Source: Lentisphaerae bacterium GWF2_57_35 (GTDB lineage: Bacteria > Verrucomicrobiota > Kiritimatiellia > CAIQIC01 > GWF2-57-35). Taken from it: 64,000 nt of DNA. The notes below the pieces were generated by a model, which saw only the letters and a program-made list of their open reading frames with translations, was not told the DNA's origin and searched no databases. Positions 36,433 to 44,639 of this stretch are shown piece by piece. Within the stretch, counting starts at the first letter, position 1; each line of letters begins with the position of its first letter. The position numbers and the translations under genes are program-made. The DNA is taken from assembly GCA_001804865.1 (NCBI GenBank), contig MHBK01000055.1, forward strand, positions 151,764-215,763, given 5' to 3'.

Positions 36433-37580
36433 TCAACGCAGATTCCAGCTCCATCCCCTTTAATAAGGCTGCCTTAGCGGGCGCAGAATTTGATTACATC
36501 TTACGAGCCATTGGCGACGGACATGTTTCAGGGGACGGATTCTTTAGTCACGAGTGTAGTCATCTCCTCGAAAAAGTCTTATGCCTTCACAAGGCACTTC
36601 TGACGACATCATGCACCCATGCTCTCGAAATGGCAGCGCTTCTATTGGATATTCAGCCCGGCGACGAGGTGATTGTGCCTTCATTCACTTTTGTCTCAAC
36701 AGTAAATGCCTTCGTTTTGAGGGGCGCTACTCCTGTCTTTTGTGATATTCGGACGGATACTTTAAATTTGGATGAACGTCTCGTCGAGAAGCTAATCACA
36801 TCGCGCACAAAGGCTATTGTTGTGGTGCATTATGCCGGGGTTGCCTGTGAAATGGATGCCATTCTGATTTTAGCGAAGAAGCATAGTCTTTTTGTGGTGG
36901 AAGATAATGCGCATGGTTTGTTTGGAAAATACAAGGGCCGTTATCTTGGCACATTCGGTCAACTGGCGACGCAGAGTTTTCACGAAACAAAGAATTTTAC
37001 GTGCGGGGAAGGGGGCGCTCTGTTGATTAATGAGCCGCAATATATCGAACGAGCTGAAATTATCAGAGAAAAGGGAACTAATCGGAGCCGCTTTTTCAAG
37101 GGGCAAGTAGATAAATACTCATGGGTTGACGTCGGGTCTAGTTATTTGCCCTCGGATATTCTGGCGGCGTTCTTATTCGCTCAGCTCGAGAAGCGAGAAA
37201 GCATTCAGGCTGCGCGCCGCGCCATATGGGAGTATTACCATGCACATCTTCATACATGGGCGTCGGAAAATAGAGTTCGACTCCCTTGTGTTCCTTTGCA
37301 TTGCGAGCAGTCGTGGCACATGTTTTACTTGATGATGCCTGATCTTAATGCGCGGCAGGCTTTAATAACCCATTTGAAGAATCGAGGCGTTATGAGTGTC
37401 TTTCACTATCTTCCTCTTCATCTTTCCGAAATGGGACAGCGTTTTGGCGGGCGTCCTGGAGATTGTCCCGTTACAGAGCATGTCAGCGACAGACTTCTCC
37501 GACTTCCATTTTATAATTCGCTTACGGAAGATCAATTGTCCTTTATAGTCGAATCGGTGACTTCATTTTGCTGCAAATAA
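36429..37580 (+). CDS. wecE: dTDP-4-amino-4,6-dideoxygalactose transaminase
   Basis: 383 residues from an ATG overlapping the wecD stop. Long stretches agree with E. coli WecE/RffA as I recall it: 'TTSCTHALEMAALLLDIQPG', 'VHYAGVACEMDAI', 'AKKHSLFVVEDNAHG', 'SFHETKNFTCGEGGALLINE' with the PLP Lys188, 'AEIIREKGTNRSRFFKGQVD', and 'VFHYLPLH'. It transfers the amino group from glutamate to dTDP-4-keto-6-deoxyglucose. RmlA/RmlB enzymes and a Fuc4NAc transferase are not recognisable nearby, so the precursor must come from elsewhere. Its last 49 bases overlap the 3' end of the convergent minus-strand membrane gene. Confidence 0.92.
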   Translation: MINADSSSIPFNKAALAGAEFDYILRAIGDGHVSGDGFFSHECSHLLEKVLCLHKALLTTSCTHALEMAALLLDIQPGDEVIVPSFTFVSTVNAFVLRGATPVFCDIRTDTLNLDERLVEKLITSRTKAIVVVHYAGVACEMDAILILAKKHSLFVVEDNAHGLFGKYKGRYLGTFGQLATQSFHETKNFTCGEGGALLINEPQYIERAEIIREKGTNRSRFFKGQVDKYSWVDVGSSYLPSDILAAFLFAQLEKRESIQAARRAIWEYYHAHLHTWASENRVRLPCVPLHCEQSWHMFYLMMPDLNARQALITHLKNRGVMSVFHYLPLHLSEMGQRFGGRPGDCPVTEHVSDRLLRLPFYNSLTEDQLSFIVESVTSFCCK

Positions 37581-39307
37581 TCCAGCGATTGTATGTGCCA
37601 AGTTGAATTTGAATCAATTGGAGTCGCAAGGTAAAATCGGCGATCTGGGAATGCGGACTTCAGGCATTCGTATTGCAGCGGTAAGTCACGGGCGTAGATG
37701 GTTCCTCCTTCTAATAAAGGGTCGTTGTAATTGAACCCAGACGTATAATTGAACGCACTTGATGACTCGCCATGAACAAGAACAAGGCTCTTCCCTGAAG
37801 TCAGTTCTTTGCCCTCCGTGTATAAAGCTTGAGAGGTTTCTTCATAATGGTTGCCGTATGTTGGCGCCAGATAACACGGCCAGTAGAAGAATAGTCCATG
37901 AAGAACCATCAGCAAGAGGGCCATAATCACCATCTGCTTGGCCTGTTTTTGGCCTATTCTTCGGCTCAAAAAAGCGTAGAAATTGCTGATGCCGAATACC
38001 GTCGTCAATATGCATGCGGGAATAATGGGAAGAAGATACCGTGCCTCGTATTCGAATCCATAATAGGAAAAAAAGAAGTACGGAATAACGAGGATGAGCG
38101 CTGAAGCCATAAGCCATGACGAATGTCTTCGATGTTTTGCGGTTGCAAAGGCTAGGGGGATGAATACAAAGCTGGCTGGCCAGCCAAAAAGAGCTTTGTT
38201 AAATCGCAAGAGAATCCAAGTCATGTTTATGACGGCTTGTGTAGCGGGGAATTCTTCTGAAAAGCCGAGCGAATCCTTAATAATCGGCGTTAGAGAAGGA
38301 TTGGCGTCAAAAAAATATCCCGACGCAATCACCTGCCCGTAGACAGCATGATTCCAGAAAAGAAGAAATGCAATCGGTGGGCTCATGCCGATTATGAGAA
38401 AGACAAGCTTACGGCCGAAGTGTGGTATGATAAGGCGAAACTGAAAGCACCCAAGGACGAAGATCACGGCTAATGCCGTAATGGCATCCTGCGGTCTGGT
38501 TAATATTGCCATGCTCCAACAAAAGCCTGCTGGCAGCCATAAGAAAGTATAGTTTGATGAAAGACTTTTGAATAATAAGAGCGTTCCGAGCAAGGCGAAC
38601 ATCAGAAATGTGGAATGTGACATAAAAGATGATCCCAAGAGTAAGAAAATGGGCGAGGAAATGAGAAGCAATGCACTCCATCTGGCGTAAGAAGAACCAT
38701 ATACCCTGCGAATAACTAAAAACAAAGCTCCGGTTATAATGCCATTGCTTAAGGGTCCCATCAGCCAGGTTTGGTGGATATTTTCGCCGAGAGCCAGCCA
38801 TAGCGCTTGTCCCGGAAAATATTTCGTGTGCCAAATGCCCAGACGGCTCATCACTACATTGTGCTGAAAAAAACACTCGTGACATGGCGGTAGAAGGGCT
38901 GTCATTCGTCCCAAACAAAAGATCTTAGCTTGAAAAAGATGACTGGATGCATCTGTTATGTGTGGGATGTTTTCAAACCATATGAGTTGAATCAATGTTG
39001 TGAATACAACTCCGCAGAAAGCAACGATAAATATAAATGATTGATCGGAAAGCTGTTTATTGAAGAAGTTGCGTTTACTCTCGTTTTCCACAAGGAACGC
39101 CAACGGACTGAGTAGAACTGCGATTATCCCCAGAAACCATTGGGACTTTCTTAGAAGTTGGCTGTAAGCGTCCGTCAAACTGTGATCATGCGACATGAGA
39201 GAGGCTGTTTTGAGAAGTGGAAAGAAATCCCATGCGGAAGCCGATAGAATGGACAGACCTAAGGCAATGAAAACAAGAAAGCATGGCATGGTCTTTACGT
39301 TTCGCAT
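37532..39307 (-). CDS. GT-C/GT39-like polytopic membrane protein
   Basis: 591 residues from ATG 39307, 7 bases after the stop of the upstream minus-strand GT4; a TTG at 39334 would overlap that gene. About eleven membrane segments lie between residues 8 and 480, followed by a soluble outer tail of about 110 residues. 'HITDASSHLFQAKIF' after the third segment and 'TKYFPGQALWLALG' resemble the acidic outer loop and following turn of GT-C transferases. It probably uses a polyprenyl-linked sugar outside the membrane. It forms a two-gene minus operon with the GT4. Confidence 0.66.
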   Translation of the reverse strand: MRNVKTMPCFLVFIALGLSILSASAWDFFPLLKTASLMSHDHSLTDAYSQLLRKSQWFLGIIAVLLSPLAFLVENESKRNFFNKQLSDQSFIFIVAFCGVVFTTLIQLIWFENIPHITDASSHLFQAKIFCLGRMTALLPPCHECFFQHNVVMSRLGIWHTKYFPGQALWLALGENIHQTWLMGPLSNGIITGALFLVIRRVYGSSYARWSALLLISSPIFLLLGSSFMSHSTFLMFALLGTLLLFKSLSSNYTFLWLPAGFCWSMAILTRPQDAITALAVIFVLGCFQFRLIIPHFGRKLVFLIIGMSPPIAFLLFWNHAVYGQVIASGYFFDANPSLTPIIKDSLGFSEEFPATQAVINMTWILLRFNKALFGWPASFVFIPLAFATAKHRRHSSWLMASALILVIPYFFFSYYGFEYEARYLLPIIPACILTTVFGISNFYAFLSRRIGQKQAKQMVIMALLLMVLHGLFFYWPCYLAPTYGNHYEETSQALYTEGKELTSGKSLVLVHGESSSAFNYTSGFNYNDPLLEGGTIYARDLPLQYECLKSAFPDRRFYLATPIDSNSTWHIQSLDYLQQNEVTDSTIKDN

Positions 39308-39314
39308 GTTCACT

Positions 39315-40337
39315 TTATAAAATGACTTCTTCAATAGTGTGTTGGCGAGTCATGGCTTGTTTGTATAAACTGTCAATGGCTGATAGCTTAAGCCTTGCAT
39401 GCGTTTCGAATGTATGGGAATGAAGAACATCACGCACTGCTTGATCGCCCATTTGTGATGCAAGGCCTGCATCGGCAATCAATCGATTAACGGCGCCAGA
39501 TAATTGCTGAGAATTTCCTGCATCGATGAATAAGCCGTTTTGGCCATGAGAAATCAAGTCAGTTGTGCCTGGCGTTCGCGTGGCAACAACGGGCTTTCCT
39601 CTCGCCAGAGCCTCAAGAAGAACTACTTGTCCTGTTGAGCGTTCTGAGGGCTTCAACGGAAGCACAACAATGGAGCAGCGGTTTAGATAATCGAAATAGG
39701 TTTCTATGCTGGCTTCTTTCAGGACAGTTACATTTCCTGGCAGATGTTTGCCACGAATATCCTTATGGCCACATATGATTACAATGGGGCATCGGATGGC
39801 GGGCGCTGATTTCAGTAATAGGGCGTAATCTCGAAGAGTTCGTCCCGCTGACAGCACGAATCCCTCGTTTTGGATCGATTTTTGCGGGTGTTCAATATTG
39901 CTGTGCATGGGGACGTATCGAAGTTTTTCTTGCGTGAGGCCGAATCTTTGCGCCATTGTAACTACTTCGTCCGAACTATTTGTAAGTATGCCCACAGCGC
40001 GTTGCGCCACAAAACCGTAAAGGGTTGTTTTCAGATGCCACAAGGGATTTCCTCGCTTGGGTGTATCGATGAAGACTTCAGTCATAATTTGCTTAGAAGG
40101 ACATCCTTTCATGGCGCATAACATGCCGTATGCGAGAGATTCCCTGGCCCCCATGGTTAGGACGATATCATACGAGGATCTTTGCTGGAACAGCTGCCAC
40201 GATTCGTATATAATGGAATGCAAGCGATCTGGTTTTGCATGAATCTTCATCGGGTAAATCGATGTCGTGACGGCTTGCCACAAAGGACTTTGCCAGAAGA
40301 CCATATTGGTCAATATGCGTAATGAAGAAGCCTTCAT
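39315..40337 (-). CDS. Glycosyltransferase family 4 (divergent)
   Basis: 340 residues from an ATG. 'YDIVLTMGARESLAYGML' in the N-domain and 'ILTNSSDEVVTMAQRFGL', 'RYVPMHSNIE', 'VLSAGRTLRDYALLL' and 'VILLEALARGKPVVATRTPG'-like residues in the C-domain give the GT-B fold. The E-x7-E motif is incomplete: only the downstream Glu in 'LLEALARG' is present. It is divergently placed 50 bases from the GT2 at 40388. The upstream gene of a two-gene minus-strand unit. Its acceptor is unknown. Confidence 0.78.
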   Translation of the reverse strand: MKASSLRILTNMVFWQSPLWQAVTTSIYPMKIHAKPDRLHSIIYESWQLFQQRSSYDIVLTMGARESLAYGMLCAMKGCPSKQIMTEVFIDTPKRGNPLWHLKTTLYGFVAQRAVGILTNSSDEVVTMAQRFGLTQEKLRYVPMHSNIEHPQKSIQNEGFVLSAGRTLRDYALLLKSAPAIRCPIVIICGHKDIRGKHLPGNVTVLKEASIETYFDYLNRCSIVVLPLKPSERSTGQVVLLEALARGKPVVATRTPGTTDLISHGQNGLFIDAGNSQQLSGAVNRLIADAGLASQMGDQAVRDVLHSHTFETHARLKLSAIDSLYKQAMTRQHTIEEVIL

Positions 40338-40387
40338 AGAACTACTTTGGCAAATATTGATGAAAAAGGCAGCAAAAAGGTTTACTG

Positions 40388-41116
40388 ATGTCTACTAATG
40401 AAGACAGTAACGCGCCGTTGGTGAGTGTGATCACTAGCACGTATAATCGTGCTGAATTGCTTCGGCGAGCAGTTCAATCCGTGCTCTTGCAGTCGTTCTC
40501 GAATTGGGAACATATAATCGTCGGAGATTGCACACCTGATCATTCGGCTGATGTGGTGGAGTCATTTAAAGACGCCCGGTTGCGGTTTGTTAATCTTTCA
40601 GATAAATCACCTCCACGGAGCCATGGGGCTATCGTTAAGAACTATGGTATTCGCCAGATGGCGCGGAGTGAGTATATCGCCTATCTGGATGATGACGATT
40701 GTTATCATCCAGACTTTCTTCAGGTAATGATGGATCATATGACAAGACGCCCTGACTTAGAAGTGGCTTATTGTCGATCAGCTTACAAGGACAAAACGAC
40801 CGGCCGTCGGCTCTGGGGAAATCCCTTTCAACGTTGGTTGCATGGTTACTCCAAGGAAAAGCTTAAGCGCTATAATTTCCTTAATACAAATTGCGTTGTT
40901 CATAAGAAGAGTCTACTTGAGGTCGTTGGCTATTGGAATCCTGCATATTTTTTTGACGATTATGAGTTGTGGCTGAGAATGAGCGAGCGCTGTGATTTCA
41001 GTTATGTAAATAGTGTGCTAGCAGACACCTATGTTGACGAGCCTGCTTTTATCGTTCGAGCGTTCAGCAAAGGCTGGGCGATATTAACCAAGGGCCGCCG
41101 AACACCCGTGGAATAA
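40388..41116 (+). CDS. Glycosyltransferase family 2
   Basis: 242 residues from an ATG preceded by AAAAGG. It is a compact GT-A domain: 'VSVITSTYNRAELLRRAVQS', 'IIVGDCTPD', 'KNYGIRQMARSEYIAYLDDDD' with the metal-binding aspartates, and 'FDDYELWLRMSE'. No membrane segment is seen, and the length is near the minimum for the family. It probably adds a single sugar in the cytoplasm. It starts the plus run that leads to the giant gene. Confidence 0.87.
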   Translation: MSTNEDSNAPLVSVITSTYNRAELLRRAVQSVLLQSFSNWEHIIVGDCTPDHSADVVESFKDARLRFVNLSDKSPPRSHGAIVKNYGIRQMARSEYIAYLDDDDCYHPDFLQVMMDHMTRRPDLEVAYCRSAYKDKTTGRRLWGNPFQRWLHGYSKEKLKRYNFLNTNCVVHKKSLLEVVGYWNPAYFFDDYELWLRMSERCDFSYVNSVLADTYVDEPAFIVRAFSKGWAILTKGRRTPVE

Positions 41117-41216
41117 TAGGCTAAAGCAGAAATATTTAGCGATTGGAGCCCAAACTTTACGCCTAGTGAATTGCTTTTTGAGTAAGGCCATTGCTAGAAT
41201 ACCTGCAATATGTGAA

Positions 41217-42407
41217 ATGGGGTCGCAAACGCCAATGACATCATTGAACCAAGAAGTCGAAGTTTCTATAGTGATGCCTTGCTTAAATGAGGCCGATACG
41301 CTGGAAATCTGTATTAGGAAAGCGCGGAAGGCTCTGAGTGCGGCGAACGTTAGCCATGAGATTATCGTGGCGGATAATGGGAGTACCGACGGATCTCTGG
41401 AAATCGCGCAACGAATGGGAGTAAAAGTTGTGAACGTTGCGGAGCGAGGCTATGGAGCCGCCTTGCATAGAGGTATTGCGGATGCTAAAGGGTACTATGT
41501 CATCATGGGTGATGCGGATGACAGCTACGATTATGCAGAAGCTTTAAAGTTTGTGGAAAAACTGAGGGAAGGCTTCGATCTTGTTCAGGGATGCCGTCTT
41601 CCTCGAGGAGGGGGGACGATACTTTCGGGCGCTATGCCTTGGTCTCACCGTTGGATTGGGAATCCGATGTTTACATTCTTGGTACATTGGTGGTTTAAAG
41701 CTCCTATTCACGATGTTTATTGTGGATTGCGCGGGTTCACGAAAGAATGGGTTGCCAAATTAAACCTGCGCTGCATCGGAATGGAATATGCAACGGAGAT
41801 GATTATCAAATCAAGATTGAGGGGGGCACGTTTTGCCGAGGTCCCGATTACCTTGCATCCTGATGGGCGAAAGGCTCATGCGCCCCATTTAAAGACTATG
41901 AGAGATGGTTGGCGGACGTTGCGTTTCTTTCTGACGTATAGCCCCAAATGGCTCTTTTTTGTGCCGGGATTATTCTTAATTCTTGTAGGACTGATAACCT
42001 ATGGCGTCGTCTATTCAGGCGGGCAGGTAGGCCATGTTGTTTTCGATGCCCATACGCTTTTAGTGGGTAGTTTGGCCATTATGTGCGGATATCAGATCGT
42101 CTTGTTTGCAGTTTTCTCGAAGATTTTTGCTGTGAATGAAGAAATCCTTCCTAAAGACCCCTCACTATTGCAAATCTTTTCTTTTTTGACGTTGGAACGC
42201 GGAATTGTTTGTGCATTACTCGTAATCTTGTTGGGCTGCGGACTGCTGTTTGGAGCAGCCAATCAATGGCGTGAAGCGGCTTTTGGCCCTTTGGATTATG
42301 CTCGAACGATGCGCTGGGTGATTCCTGGGATCACTTTTGTAGCGCTTGGTGTCCAATCCTTTTTTGCTCGTTTCTTTATAAGTATTCTAAATATGCCACA
42401 TAGATAA
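41217..42407 (+). CDS. DPM1-like GT2 with C-terminal membrane domain
   Basis: 396 residues from ATG 41217. ATG 41235 (390 residues) is equally possible; a GTG at 41166 is less likely. GT-A motifs are 'VSIVMPCLNEADT', 'IIVADNGSTDGS', 'RGYGAALHRGI' and 'MGDADDSYDY', followed by 'YCGLRGFTKEW' and 'HPDGRKAHAPHLKTMRDGWR', typical of dolichol-phosphate-glucose/mannose synthase-like bacterial proteins. Four or so membrane segments occupy the last 140 residues. It probably makes a polyprenyl-phosphate sugar for the GT-C protein two genes downstream (inference). Confidence 0.86.
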   Translation: MGSQTPMTSLNQEVEVSIVMPCLNEADTLEICIRKARKALSAANVSHEIIVADNGSTDGSLEIAQRMGVKVVNVAERGYGAALHRGIADAKGYYVIMGDADDSYDYAEALKFVEKLREGFDLVQGCRLPRGGGTILSGAMPWSHRWIGNPMFTFLVHWWFKAPIHDVYCGLRGFTKEWVAKLNLRCIGMEYATEMIIKSRLRGARFAEVPITLHPDGRKAHAPHLKTMRDGWRTLRFFLTYSPKWLFFVPGLFLILVGLITYGVVYSGGQVGHVVFDAHTLLVGSLAIMCGYQIVLFAVFSKIFAVNEEILPKDPSLLQIFSFLTLERGIVCALLVILLGCGLLFGAANQWREAAFGPLDYARTMRWVIPGITFVALGVQSFFARFFISILNMPHR

Positions 42408-42409
42408 AT

Positions 42410-43135
42410 GTGCAGAAAGCTGTTGTTAATTACATGTTCGAACACTCAACACTAGCTGCATATGACCGGGACTTGAATGCTGGCTTGAGTTTGTCGGGGG
42501 AGTCTCGCGATCACTTTGCCCGAGAACGAGTGCAATGGCTGCGAGGATGTCTTAGATCAGCGGGGCTGAATAAGGAGCAACCTGCCGTAATGGATTTTGG
42601 TTGTGGTCCGGGAGCAACGTTGGCAAATTTGCATGAAATTCTTAATGCCAGACAAGTTGTGGGCGTAGACCCATCTCGTTCGCTTTTAGATGTCGGTCGG
42701 AAGATGTTTCATCCACCTTCTTTTGATTTGATAACGCCGGAAGAATATTCCCATACCAAAGCAATTGATGTGGCCTATTGCAACGGGGTCTTCCATCATC
42801 TTTCAGATGAAGAGCGAAAATCCGCAGTCGAATTCCTTTTCCGGATTCTTAAACCGGGCGGTGTTCTTTCCCTATGGGAGAATAATCCGTACAGTTTGGC
42901 TGCACGATGGGTAATGTCTAGAATTCCGTTCGACAAGGACGCTGAAATGGTGTGGCCAAGATCCATTATTGCAATTCTACGCCGTCGGGGATTTCAACTT
43001 CTCAGATTGGATTATCTTTTTGTTTTCCCAAATCTATTGCACAGGTTTCGTTGGATCGAGCCCTTTGTATCCAAGGCGCCTTTTGGAGCTCAGTACCAGG
43101 TTTTCATGGTAAAAGGAACTCATGTTATCACGTGA
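42410..43135 (+). CDS. Class I SAM-dependent methyltransferase
   Basis: 241 residues from GTG 42410; ATG 42434 is the alternative start. 'VMDFGCGPGATL' (SAM loop), 'VVGVDPSRSLLDVGRKMF', 'VAYCNGVFHHLSDEER' and 'ILKPGGVLSLWENNPYS' give the Methyltransf_11 order. The C-terminal 60 residues are hydrophobic and aromatic but do not form a clear membrane segment. It overlaps the following GT-C-like gene by 14 bases and starts 3 bases after the previous stop, so it lies in a tight operon. Confidence 0.84.
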   Translation: MQKAVVNYMFEHSTLAAYDRDLNAGLSLSGESRDHFARERVQWLRGCLRSAGLNKEQPAVMDFGCGPGATLANLHEILNARQVVGVDPSRSLLDVGRKMFHPPSFDLITPEEYSHTKAIDVAYCNGVFHHLSDEERKSAVEFLFRILKPGGVLSLWENNPYSLAARWVMSRIPFDKDAEMVWPRSIIAILRRRGFQLLRLDYLFVFPNLLHRFRWIEPFVSKAPFGAQYQVFMVKGTHVIT

Positions 43136-44531
43136 GGCATCGCAGCAAACCTTCCGAGCACAACACATCGTTGTAGATTGGTTGGACAAACATTGGACCT
43201 TCTTTGCCCTGGTCCTTTGCTTGGTTGTCCAGTTTCTCGCTTACAGGAATTGCTCCATGGGATTGCCGATTCGCGCCGATGGCGTTGGGTATTACATCTA
43301 TTTGCCAAGCTGGATCATGCATCAAGATGTCTCTCTCTCAAAGGTTCTGAATACGGAACATCAAGGATTTGTTCCGCCAGGTACAAATTTAACTTTGAAT
43401 CTCGAGACGGGAAGCTGGCAGAATAAATTCAACGCCGGAGTGGCTCTGTTCATGTTGCCATTTTTTTTGCTGGCACATTGGGGCAGTCTTTTGGGTTACC
43501 GCTTGGGCCTTCAGTCGTGGGCTCCCGATGGATATTCTTCATTGTATCAATTATTCGCTAGTTTAGCAGGATCTTTTTATCTGGTATCTGGCTTAAGTCT
43601 TCTGAAAGGTATTCTTCAGTCCCTGTTTACAAAACAAACAGTGGTGCTGGGACTACTGTCTATTCTGCTTGGAACGAATGTGCTGCATTATGGCACAGGG
43701 GAAAGCGTTATGAGTCACGCGTACTCCTTTTTTCTTTTCACGACGTTGCTTTGGTTAATGCCTCGCTGGTATGAAAAGGCTGGATCTTTTTGGGTGAACA
43801 TTGCTTTAGGTCTGACGATGGGCGCCGTGCTGTTGATCCGGCCCGTGAATGGGATATCATGGATTATTTGGCCTTTATATGGAATAAGCTCTTGGGGTTG
43901 GCGAAGGACGATGGCCCATTGGTGGCAATATAAACAATGGATACTGTTAATTATAGGGATGTGCGTATTGACCTTTTTACCTCAAATGTATATATGGAAA
44001 AAAACCTTTGGTGCGTGGTTCGTTAACTCATACGGTGATTATGGATTAAGCAACTGGAACAATCCTGCTATTGGTCAAGTCCTTTTTAGTGTCAGGAAAG
44101 GCATTCTGATGTACACACCTTTGACGGCCGTTGCTTTTATAGGTCTTTTCACCATGAGAAAGGCTTTGTCGGCTTATCGATTGTTCATAGGTATCTATTT
44201 TTGCTTGGTTTTGTACGTTATTTCAAGCGCAGCCATTTGGTATGCCGGAGGGAGTTTCGGCCAGCGCTATCTTATGGAAAGTTGGGCTTTTCTTGGTATT
44301 CCGTTGTGTTCAACCCTTGAGACTGTCCGAGAGCGACGAGTTTGGTCTGTGATTTTAGCTGCTGTGGTCATTGCGTGCATTTCGTGGAATTTGTTCTTCA
44401 TGTATTTGTATTATTCGCGCGAAATACCATTTGAAGGCCTCGATGCGCCTGCATTCTTTGACGTTTTTTGGTGGCGCAAGGACCTTATCATGCAATGGAT
44501 TGGTGAATTCGTGTCCTCTTTAAAAGCGTGA
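43122..44531 (+). CDS. GT-C-like polytopic membrane protein
   Basis: 469 residues from an ATG inside the end of the preceding methyltransferase gene. About ten membrane segments. The first outer loop has 'LPIRADGVGYYIYLPSWI', an acidic GT-C-like motif, then 'FNAGVALFMLPFFLLAHWG'; 'GESVMSHAYSFFLF' and 'RYLMESWAFLG' are further landmarks often seen in hypothetical membrane glycosyltransferases. It is the last gene before the giant secreted protein, 108 bases upstream of its start, which makes transfer of sugar to that protein an attractive but unproven idea. Confidence 0.63.
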   Translation: MLSREASQQTFRAQHIVVDWLDKHWTFFALVLCLVVQFLAYRNCSMGLPIRADGVGYYIYLPSWIMHQDVSLSKVLNTEHQGFVPPGTNLTLNLETGSWQNKFNAGVALFMLPFFLLAHWGSLLGYRLGLQSWAPDGYSSLYQLFASLAGSFYLVSGLSLLKGILQSLFTKQTVVLGLLSILLGTNVLHYGTGESVMSHAYSFFLFTTLLWLMPRWYEKAGSFWVNIALGLTMGAVLLIRPVNGISWIIWPLYGISSWGWRRTMAHWWQYKQWILLIIGMCVLTFLPQMYIWKKTFGAWFVNSYGDYGLSNWNNPAIGQVLFSVRKGILMYTPLTAVAFIGLFTMRKALSAYRLFIGIYFCLVLYVISSAAIWYAGGSFGQRYLMESWAFLGIPLCSTLETVRERRVWSVILAAVVIACISWNLFFMYLYYSREIPFEGLDAPAFFDVFWWRKDLIMQWIGEFVSSLKA

Positions 44532-44545
44532 GGGCTACAAAGACC

Positions 44546-44570
44546 AAAATAGACAAGATCGCTATTTTTG
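44546..44570 (+). other. Weak inverted repeat upstream of giant gene
   Basis: AAAATAG at 44546-44552 pairs with CTATTTT at 44562-44568 around a 9-base loop, and the stem can extend by CC/GG with one bulged T. It is A/T-rich and not followed by a long T tract, so a full terminator is doubtful. It could be a partial terminator or an attenuator at the operon-to-giant-gene junction. Confidence 0.2.
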
Positions 44571-44578
44571 GGTATTTA
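44550..44578 (+). promoter_or_regulatory. Possible sigma70-like promoter for giant gene
   Basis: TAGACA (five of six bases of a -35 box) lies 17 bases before TATTTA (only three of six bases of a -10 box). It lies in the 108-base gap before the giant gene, overlapping a weak inverted repeat. The match is poor at -10, so it is recorded as a candidate only. Confidence 0.22.
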
Positions 44579-44639
44579 ACACAGCAGTTGTTTTGGGGTG
44601 GTTCATTTAACCAATTGGTTCAGCAGGGGAATCCGTAGA

